Shown here one piece after another: positions 57,689-64,000 of a DNA stretch of 64,000 nucleotides. Below the pieces are notes generated by a model. It saw only the letters and a list, made by a program, of their open reading frames with translations. It had not been told where the DNA came from and searched no databases. The stretch comes from Verrucomicrobiota bacterium. Lineage in GTDB: Bacteria; Verrucomicrobiota; Kiritimatiellia; SS1-B-03-39; UBA6053. A program made the translations under genes and the position numbers. Location of the stretch: assembly GCA_020831625.1 (NCBI GenBank), contig JAFIGD010000013.1:1-64000 (forward strand), read 5' to 3'. Position 1 is the first letter of the stretch; every line of letters starts with the position of its first letter.

Positions 57689-59119
57689 ATGAATCTTCTT
57701 TTTCTGTTTACCGACGAGCAACGGCGCGACACCCTTTCCTGTTACGGCAATGACTTTGTGCACATGCCGAATCTCAATGCTCTGGCCGATCAGGCCTGCG
57801 TTTTTGACAACGCCCACTGCACCAATCCCGTTTGCACGCCTTCACGGGGATCTTTGATGACCGGGCTGTATCCCCACGCCCACGGCGCGGTGGGCAACAA
57901 CGTGCCCTTGAACGCCGACGCGCGCTGCCTGCCGGAACTGCTCCCGCCTTCAGAACGCGGGGACTATCGCGTCGAATACAACGGAAAATGGCATCTGGGC
58001 GACGAACTCTACGCCCAACACGGCTATGAACGCTTTGTTTCCATCGAAGACATCTACTGGCCGCATTTCAGCGAACGGCGGGATGCGTCCGACCGCAGCG
58101 ACTACCATCACTGGCTCCTCTCCAAGGGCTTTACGCTGGGGAATTTGGACAGTTTTTCGAGAGAATTTGAGGCCCAGTTGCCGGAGGAATTCTGCAAACC
58201 TAAATTCCAGGCGGATCACGCCTGCCGTTTTATCGAGGAAAACAAAGGCCGTCCCTGGATGCTGACCGTCAGTATGCTGGAGCCGCACATGCCTTTCTTC
58301 GGCTGCCGCGACGGGCAGTACGATCCTGACACGGTGCCGATGTTCTCCAATTTCGACCACGTGCCCGGCGAAACACCCGGTAGCGGTCCCGTGCCTGGGC
58401 ACATCCTTCAAAGCATTCAGCGCTGGCGGGACGAGGGCTACGAACATCTCGATCTGAACTCGGAGGCGGGGTGGCGTCAGATGACCGCCCAGTATCTCGG
58501 GCTCTGTTCGCTCATCGACACCCATATGGGACGCATTTTGGAGGCCCTGAAGCAGACCGGTCAGGAGGAGGACACCCTGGTGGTCTTCACCAGCGACCAT
58601 GGTGAAATGATGGGCAGTCACCGCATGTTGGCGAAAAAATTTCTCTATCACGAATCCAGCGGGATTCCACTGATCATCCGTCTGCCGGGGCAGAAAAAAG
58701 GGGTTCACCTGAATGGCCCGGCCAGCCAGATTGATCTGGTGCCGACACTGTTGGATTTGCTGGGTCATGATGTGCCCGAAGGCCTGCACGGCCGCTCGCT
58801 GGCGTCCTGTCTGCGGGCGGCGGCGGCGTCCGGAAGGCCGGAAGCGGATCTCGGCGGCGCGCAGTCCGACTGTGTGATCGTGCAGCGCGAATTTTCGCGC
58901 TCCATTCTTTCTCCCGACGGCTGGCGCTATTCCATGTATGCTCCGGCCCGGGAATGGGAACTGTTCAACCTTAATGACGATCCCATGGAAACCCGGAATC
59001 TCGCCGATGATCCAAAGCATCTGGAACGGGCGCTGGATCTACATGATCAACTTCTCGCCTGGCAACAGCGCACCGGCGATAGATTGGAACTGCCGAAACC
59101 TGAAACGTGGAAACAATAA
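57689..59119 (+). CDS. Sulfatase (S1 family, formylglycine-dependent)
   Basis: A 476-residue sulfatase: NLLFLFTDEQRRDTLSCYGN (metal site) and the active-site motif C49-T-P-S-R53, with SDHGEMMGSH later. C49 would mature to formylglycine. No signal peptide is evident, as for the other sulfatase. It sits between a metallophosphoesterase and a PQQ-like propeller gene; its stop codon is directly followed by the next ATG. Confidence 0.94.
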   Translation: MNLLFLFTDEQRRDTLSCYGNDFVHMPNLNALADQACVFDNAHCTNPVCTPSRGSLMTGLYPHAHGAVGNNVPLNADARCLPELLPPSERGDYRVEYNGKWHLGDELYAQHGYERFVSIEDIYWPHFSERRDASDRSDYHHWLLSKGFTLGNLDSFSREFEAQLPEEFCKPKFQADHACRFIEENKGRPWMLTVSMLEPHMPFFGCRDGQYDPDTVPMFSNFDHVPGETPGSGPVPGHILQSIQRWRDEGYEHLDLNSEAGWRQMTAQYLGLCSLIDTHMGRILEALKQTGQEEDTLVVFTSDHGEMMGSHRMLAKKFLYHESSGIPLIIRLPGQKKGVHLNGPASQIDLVPTLLDLLGHDVPEGLHGRSLASCLRAAAASGRPEADLGGAQSDCVIVQREFSRSILSPDGWRYSMYAPAREWELFNLNDDPMETRNLADDPKHLERALDLHDQLLAWQQRTGDRLELPKPETWKQ

Positions 59120-61537
59120 ATGAATAAGGACCTCAGAATGGATATGCCTCACTCAACCCCTTTCCGGAATCTTGCCGGAGCCCTTTTCACGCTCACCGCC
59201 CTGAGTGCGCAGGCGGGCGAATGGACCCACCGCACCGCCCATAATTTCGCGCTGCCCGTGTCGGAGGAGATTCGACTCACGGATCGGGTGCACCTGGTGC
59301 GTCCGGCCTGGGAATATGCTGTGCACACCGGTATTGGGAAAGGCGGGTCGGGCACCGCGATCGACGTGTTAGACCAGGGGTTTGAACCGACCTTTGGCGA
59401 TACAGCCTCCACCCTTGTGGCCGACGGGGTTTATCTGGTGTCCTGGTCCGAGGCGACCGGAGACGTGGTTGCCCGCCCGGAGAGCATCACCGACCGCTAC
59501 TATCGCGGAGAGGAAAATTACGAGGCACTGGCGGAGACGTATTTCCGTATCGACGCCAATTGGAACACCCTCGCGCTGGATGCTGACACTGGCAAAAAGC
59601 TCTGGCGGGTGTCCGAGCCCTCCGCCTCGATGAATTTTGTCAGCAGTAAGCGCGGGCATAACGGGATCGATCCCGCCGCAGGCAACGGCGTGTATGTGAC
59701 CGCCACCGTGACCGGACGAATTTTCGCGTATGACATCCGGACCGGTGAGAAACGCTGGGAAGGGGATGTAGGCGAGTGGCACGAACGGGCCGAAGCCTTC
59801 AAAGCCGAGGCGCTGGCGGAGCGGAATATTCCCGGAGTCGGAGACGGCATGTTCGGCTATCTCCGCCCCGGGCTGGTGGTGGTGGACGGTGTCGCGGTGG
59901 TCCCGGATCTTCGTGAAGGGCTGATCGGATTCGATGTCGCCACCGGTGAGGAACGGTGGCGGATTCAAGAAAGCGTGAACAACCGGCAGGGCAGCCCGCG
60001 CCTGTGGACGCATGAAGGGAAATCATATTTACTGACGCATCAGAACCGCAGGGAGAACGCGGTGTATTTGATCGACCCCGCCGACGGGACGCTGGTTTGG
60101 AAAGCGGAAACCGGTTATAATCCAGGGGATTTGATTATGGGAGAGGGTATGGTCATGCTGAATCCGGACAGCAACCGCCGGAATCCGGCCCTGCTGGCCG
60201 CATACCGGATCACGCTGGACGGGCTGGAAAAACAGTGGCGGTTTGAGGATGAAGACCGGAACCGGGTGCCGGTGTTGCCCGACCGCGGCGCGGAGCGCAA
60301 AGGCGTCATGGATGACGGACGGCTTTATATCGCCATCGGACATCCGCACCGTGACCGTCACATGGCGGTTTTTGATTTGGCGGGCGGAGAAGAACTCTGG
60401 CGCGGCGATGACCGGGTCAGCAACAATGTCGGCCTGCCGGTCAGCAAGGGGGATAAACTTTACTGGCAGGTGGATTCCGCCCACTCGGGGGAATCCGGCA
60501 TCTTTGTGTATCAGAAACATGAGGACGGCCGCATCGAAAATCTGGGCGAGGTCAACTACCGCTCGCTGGGCGTCCGTTTTCTCATTGATTATGAGTACAC
60601 AATCGAGACGCCTTATGTGAATGGATTCCTTTTCCTGCGCGGGCGCACCAATCTGATGGCGGTGGATCTGCGGGAACCGATGATCCCCCCGGCCCGGGTT
60701 CAACTGGACGGTGCCTGGGGCGGTTACATTCACCCCGTGCATGCGGTTTGGGTCGCCAATGCGGACCGGGAAATTGAACTCGGACGGGTGGAGGTGCCGA
60801 TTCGCCGAGAACTGGGCGTGCCCGGCACCACCGCACGCCGTATCGATGTCTGGGACCGTTTTGAATTCGATGAACCGCTGAAGCTCGGCGAAGCCTGGGA
60901 CACCAACGCCACCCTTCATATGGCCGCTTTTTCCTGGCCCGCGCGGATTGTGATGGCGGAAGCCGAAGGCAACGAATGGCGGGGGCAGTGGACCCGGCAC
61001 TTTCCCGGCTGGGCGGAAACGCTCACGTTAGATGGCACGCTTCATGAAAGCAGCGAAGGCGGCTACACCCGCCGCGGCTGGCCCACCGGATGGCTCGAAG
61101 ACCAGCCGGTCACCTTCTTCAGTGATTTGGAGGACGGACAGGCGCGGGTGATCCTGCAGGTCCACGGCGCGCTGCCGCTGCAAGACGGCGGACGCCGCAA
61201 TGTCACGATCTGTTTGGACCACGACGGCGAAAAGATCGTCAGTGCCGTGGCCGGAGGTTTTTCGTTCAACCAGTCTTATCACGAGGTCGATGCCTCCGGG
61301 CTGACCGTTACGCCCGAAGGCCTCAGCGGCGCGGCCCGCGTCATTCTCAACGGCGATCCGTGGATGCAGAATCCCGACTGGAAGAATGGCGGCTCGCTGA
61401 TGGGGCTGCTGACCCTTCATGTCCAATTCGGCGATGCCAACGACGAGGGCGTGTACCCGGTTAGCGGCGACTGGTCCATCGAATGGGGTGTTTCCGGTGA
61501 ACGGACCGGGAACATAAGCGCCACGCAGAATAAATGA
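59120..61537 (+). CDS. PQQ-binding-like beta-propeller protein, secreted
   Basis: An 805-residue protein. The start directly follows the sulfatase stop; a signal-peptide-like segment ends near residue 34 (LSAQAG). Propeller repeats such as LALDADTGKKLWRV, IFAYDIRTGEKRWEG, IGFDVATGEERWRI and VYLIDPADGTLVWK (about 150-450) are PQQ/BamB-type blades. The C-terminal ~250 residues are a different beta-rich domain (FSWPARIVMAEAEGNEWRG ... GGSLMGLLTLHVQFG). The gene is paralogous over its full length to the next one. No quinone-binding Cys pair is evident, so it may be a sugar-binding or scaffold propeller and not a dehydrogenase. Confidence 0.72.
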   Translation: MNKDLRMDMPHSTPFRNLAGALFTLTALSAQAGEWTHRTAHNFALPVSEEIRLTDRVHLVRPAWEYAVHTGIGKGGSGTAIDVLDQGFEPTFGDTASTLVADGVYLVSWSEATGDVVARPESITDRYYRGEENYEALAETYFRIDANWNTLALDADTGKKLWRVSEPSASMNFVSSKRGHNGIDPAAGNGVYVTATVTGRIFAYDIRTGEKRWEGDVGEWHERAEAFKAEALAERNIPGVGDGMFGYLRPGLVVVDGVAVVPDLREGLIGFDVATGEERWRIQESVNNRQGSPRLWTHEGKSYLLTHQNRRENAVYLIDPADGTLVWKAETGYNPGDLIMGEGMVMLNPDSNRRNPALLAAYRITLDGLEKQWRFEDEDRNRVPVLPDRGAERKGVMDDGRLYIAIGHPHRDRHMAVFDLAGGEELWRGDDRVSNNVGLPVSKGDKLYWQVDSAHSGESGIFVYQKHEDGRIENLGEVNYRSLGVRFLIDYEYTIETPYVNGFLFLRGRTNLMAVDLREPMIPPARVQLDGAWGGYIHPVHAVWVANADREIELGRVEVPIRRELGVPGTTARRIDVWDRFEFDEPLKLGEAWDTNATLHMAAFSWPARIVMAEAEGNEWRGQWTRHFPGWAETLTLDGTLHESSEGGYTRRGWPTGWLEDQPVTFFSDLEDGQARVILQVHGALPLQDGGRRNVTICLDHDGEKIVSAVAGGFSFNQSYHEVDASGLTVTPEGLSGAARVILNGDPWMQNPDWKNGGSLMGLLTLHVQFGDANDEGVYPVSGDWSIEWGVSGERTGNISATQNK

Positions 61538-61563
61538 TCAATGCCACATCACAATAGCCAACA

Positions 61564-64000
61564 ATGAAAGAAAACATCATGAAAACACCACGGAAATCTT
61601 TTCGCAACCAACGAGCCCGCCAAACGGTTTCGGTACTGGCGGCCTTTGCCTTCTCCACTCTCCTGCACGCCTCCGACTGGGGATACCGGACGGCTCACAA
61701 CTATGTGGTTCCGCAGGATGAAAACGTTGAACTGACCCCGCACGGGCACTTGGTCAGACCGCTCTGGTCGTATGAGATTCACACGGGTATGAACAGCTCC
61801 AGTTCCGGTCCCACCCTGCATATTCTTCAACAGGGCTTCGAACCCACCTACGGGGAAACCGCCGCCGCCGTGGTTGTGGAGGGCATCTACATTCTTTCCT
61901 GGTCCGAAGCCACGGGAGACGTGTCCGCCAGACAGGAATCCTTAACCGACCGATATCACGGCGGCGATGAGAGTTACGCGGCCCTAAAGGACACCTATTA
62001 CCGTATCGACGCCAATTGGAACACCCTCGCCCTCAACGCGGACACCGGCGAAAAGCTTTGGCAGGTTTCGCAGCCCTCCGCTTCGATCAATTTCCAGAGC
62101 AGCAAACGCAGTCATAACGGCATTGACCCCGTGGCGGACAACGGACTTTATGTGACCCTCACGGTCACCGGGCGGGTCTTCGCGTATGAAATCGCAACCG
62201 GAGAACTCCGCTGGCAAACCACCATTCCTGAATGGCATGAGCGAGCCGAGGCTTTCAAGGCGGAGGCGTTGGAAAAGCGCAACCTTCCCATTGTTGATGA
62301 CGGCCCCTTCGGCACCCTGCGGCCCGGCGCGGCCATGGTGGGGGACTCTGTGATTATCCCCGATCTTCGCGGTGGTCTGATCGCCTTGAACAGCAGCGAC
62401 GGTTCCGAACTGTGGCGCATCGAGCAGTCGGTCATGAACCGGCAGGGCAATCCGCGCCGCTGGGCGCACGGGGGGAAAACCTATCTGATCACGCACGAAA
62501 ACAGTGGAGACCGTGCCGTTTTTTTGATCGATCCCGATGACGGTTCCGTTCTGTGGCGTCATGAAACCGGACACAATCCGGGCAAGCTGATTCTGGGGGA
62601 CGATTTCGTGATGTTGAATCCGGAACGCGAGGATCCCGGTCTGCTGGCCGCCTACCGGATTTCATTGGAGGGGCTGGAGCGTCTTTGGCGCTTCCCCGAC
62701 GAGCGGGAGGGCCGGGCCTATAAAAACCATGTTCATCTTGGCGGCAGCCGCGGGCCCGAGCGAAAAGGATTAATTGAAAACGGGCGTTTATACATCGCCC
62801 TGGGTCATCCCGGCAAACGACCGGAAACACGGAAGCTGGGGGTCTTTGACATCGTAACCGGGGAAGAACTCTACCGCAGTGACTACAACATCACCAACAG
62901 TGTCGCCGCACCGACCAGCTACAATGATAAAATCTACTGGCAAATCACCAACACCAGTGCGGAAAACGCCGGATTATATATTTATCAAAAACATGAGGAC
63001 GGTTCCCTCGAACGTACCGGCGAGGCGCGCTATCGTCCCCTCGGCTCCATGCTGACCACGGACTACTCGTATCCGACCGACCGCCCGTTCACGGCGGGTC
63101 GGACCTTTTTGCGGGGACGCACGAACATCGTGGCGCTTGATTTGACCGTGCCGCCGCCCGGTTCCGCGGATCTTCAACTGAAAAACGCCTGGGCCGGATT
63201 TCATCGGCCGGTGGAAGGGGTTCTAATTGGCAATGAAAGCCGTGAAATCACCTCCGGCCGCATCGAGGTTCCTCCGCGGGATGAGTTGGGCGTGGTCGGC
63301 ACCACCGCCCGGCGCACCGATGTCTGGAGTCATATCGAGTTTGAGGAAGGCCTCAAACTCGGCGGAGCCTGGGAAACCGGCGCCGAGGTCCACATGAGTG
63401 TTTTCTCCTGGCCCGCACGGATTGTCATGGAGGAGGCCGAAGGCCGCGAATGGCGCGGGAAATGGACCCGCTCGTTCCCCGGGTGGGAGGAAACCCTGAC
63501 CCGTGAAGGCTCCTTCCACGAAAGCAGTGAAGGCGGGTATCCCCGCCGGGGATGGCCCACCGGATGGCTCGAACATCAGCCGGTCACATTTTTCAGTGAA
63601 CTTGAAGAGGGGCAGGAGCGGGTTTTTCTGCAAATCTTCGGGTCGCTTCCGCGTGAGGGGGGCGACTTTCAAAACATGACGCTCTGCCTGGATCACGATG
63701 GCGAGAAGGTCGTCAGCGCCGTGGCCGGCGGCTTCCGCTACAACCAGTCCTATCATGAGGTCGACGCCTCCGGACTGACCGTCACCGCCGGTGGGATCAC
63801 CGGCACCGCCCGCATTATCCTCAACGGCGATCCGTGGATGCGGGATCCCGACTGGAAAAACGGCGGTTCGCTCATGGGACTCCTGACCGTCGATGCGCGA
63901 TTTGGCGAAGCGAATGGCGACGGAATTTATCCCGTATCCGGTGATTGGACCCTGGAATGGGGCATCGCCGGCGAACAGACCGGAAAAATCCGGGCATCCC
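61564..64000 (+). CDS. Second PQQ-like beta-propeller protein, partial at window end
   Basis: Open from ATG 61564 (or 61579) to the window edge, at least 812 codons, with no stop reached. Signal-peptide-like N terminus (VSVLAAFAFSTLLHA). Propeller blades (LALNADTGEKLWQV, VFAYEIATGELRWQT, VFLIDPDDGSVLWRH) and the C-terminal beta domain (FSWPARIVMEEAEGREWRG, GGSLMGLLTVDARFG) align with the preceding protein throughout. The paralogue ends about 10 residues after the last aligned block, so this gene is nearly complete. A tandem duplication within the sulfatase operon. Confidence 0.75.
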   Translation, partial: MKENIMKTPRKSFRNQRARQTVSVLAAFAFSTLLHASDWGYRTAHNYVVPQDENVELTPHGHLVRPLWSYEIHTGMNSSSSGPTLHILQQGFEPTYGETAAAVVVEGIYILSWSEATGDVSARQESLTDRYHGGDESYAALKDTYYRIDANWNTLALNADTGEKLWQVSQPSASINFQSSKRSHNGIDPVADNGLYVTLTVTGRVFAYEIATGELRWQTTIPEWHERAEAFKAEALEKRNLPIVDDGPFGTLRPGAAMVGDSVIIPDLRGGLIALNSSDGSELWRIEQSVMNRQGNPRRWAHGGKTYLITHENSGDRAVFLIDPDDGSVLWRHETGHNPGKLILGDDFVMLNPEREDPGLLAAYRISLEGLERLWRFPDEREGRAYKNHVHLGGSRGPERKGLIENGRLYIALGHPGKRPETRKLGVFDIVTGEELYRSDYNITNSVAAPTSYNDKIYWQITNTSAENAGLYIYQKHEDGSLERTGEARYRPLGSMLTTDYSYPTDRPFTAGRTFLRGRTNIVALDLTVPPPGSADLQLKNAWAGFHRPVEGVLIGNESREITSGRIEVPPRDELGVVGTTARRTDVWSHIEFEEGLKLGGAWETGAEVHMSVFSWPARIVMEEAEGREWRGKWTRSFPGWEETLTREGSFHESSEGGYPRRGWPTGWLEHQPVTFFSELEEGQERVFLQIFGSLPREGGDFQNMTLCLDHDGEKVVSAVAGGFRYNQSYHEVDASGLTVTAGGITGTARIILNGDPWMRDPDWKNGGSLMGLLTVDARFGEANGDGIYPVSGDWTLEWGIAGEQTGKIRAS

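Overview
The window is a GC-rich (roughly 60%) bacterial chromosome segment, most likely from the PVC superphylum and probably Kiritimatiellota or a close relative. The best marker is the 51-residue small basic protein at 33255, a family I know from Chlamydiae/Verrucomicrobia/Lentisphaerae/Planctomycetes. Many secreted sulfatases and glycan-active enzymes, a PEP-CTERM protein and an H-X9-DG-type prepilin agree. Phylum-level placement is inference. I see no tRNA, rRNA, CRISPR array, IS element or prophage.

Layout. 1-4.2 kb: GC-homopolymer start, then three pilin-like genes. 4.4-20.8 kb: PEP-CTERM protein, XylR-type regulator divergent from a six-hairpin glycosidase, a PIN toxin-antitoxin (TA) pair, a LacI regulator divergent from an MDR dehydrogenase, a second TA pair, a sulfatase, a GH9-like enzyme, a lipoprotein/prepilin operon, and a GH130-like phosphorylase with a DUF4380-like protein. 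21.0-33.0 kb: a 2427-residue secreted protein whose C-terminal half is paralogous to the next gene (GH55-like double beta-helix), then an unassigned 554-residue protein with a zinc ribbon. 33.2-46.1 kb: mostly conserved genes (small basic protein, RluB-like, OmpA/TSP3, LysM lipoprotein, PlsC, HAD, DEAD helicase, Hsp70, RsmG, S4, GluQ). 46.1-54.4 kb: third TA pair, WbaP-like sugar transferase, and a five-gene operon Lrp / aminotransferase / GHMP kinase / ABC exporter / DUF1854. 54.6-64 kb: secreted beta-strand-rich protein, then metallophosphoesterase, sulfatase and two tandem PQQ-like propeller proteins, the last cut by the window end.

How the parts fit. The accessory genes look like a programme for attacking sulfated, mixed plant or algal polysaccharides: sulfatases, GH9, GH55-like, six-hairpin glycosidase, GH130 phosphorylase, sugar-sensing LacI and XylR-type regulators. 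Two regulatory patterns stand out. (1) A 15-bp dyad, consensus TTCAACRGATTGAAA, precedes seven accessory genes and ends either 45-46 or exactly 56 nt before the start codon, i.e. two positions one helical turn apart. (2) At least ten genes carry a sigma70-like promoter whose -10 hexamer begins 12 nt (once 14) before the start codon with no Shine-Dalgarno, which predicts leaderless mRNAs. Housekeeping genes such as rpsD have ordinary leaders with a Shine-Dalgarno.
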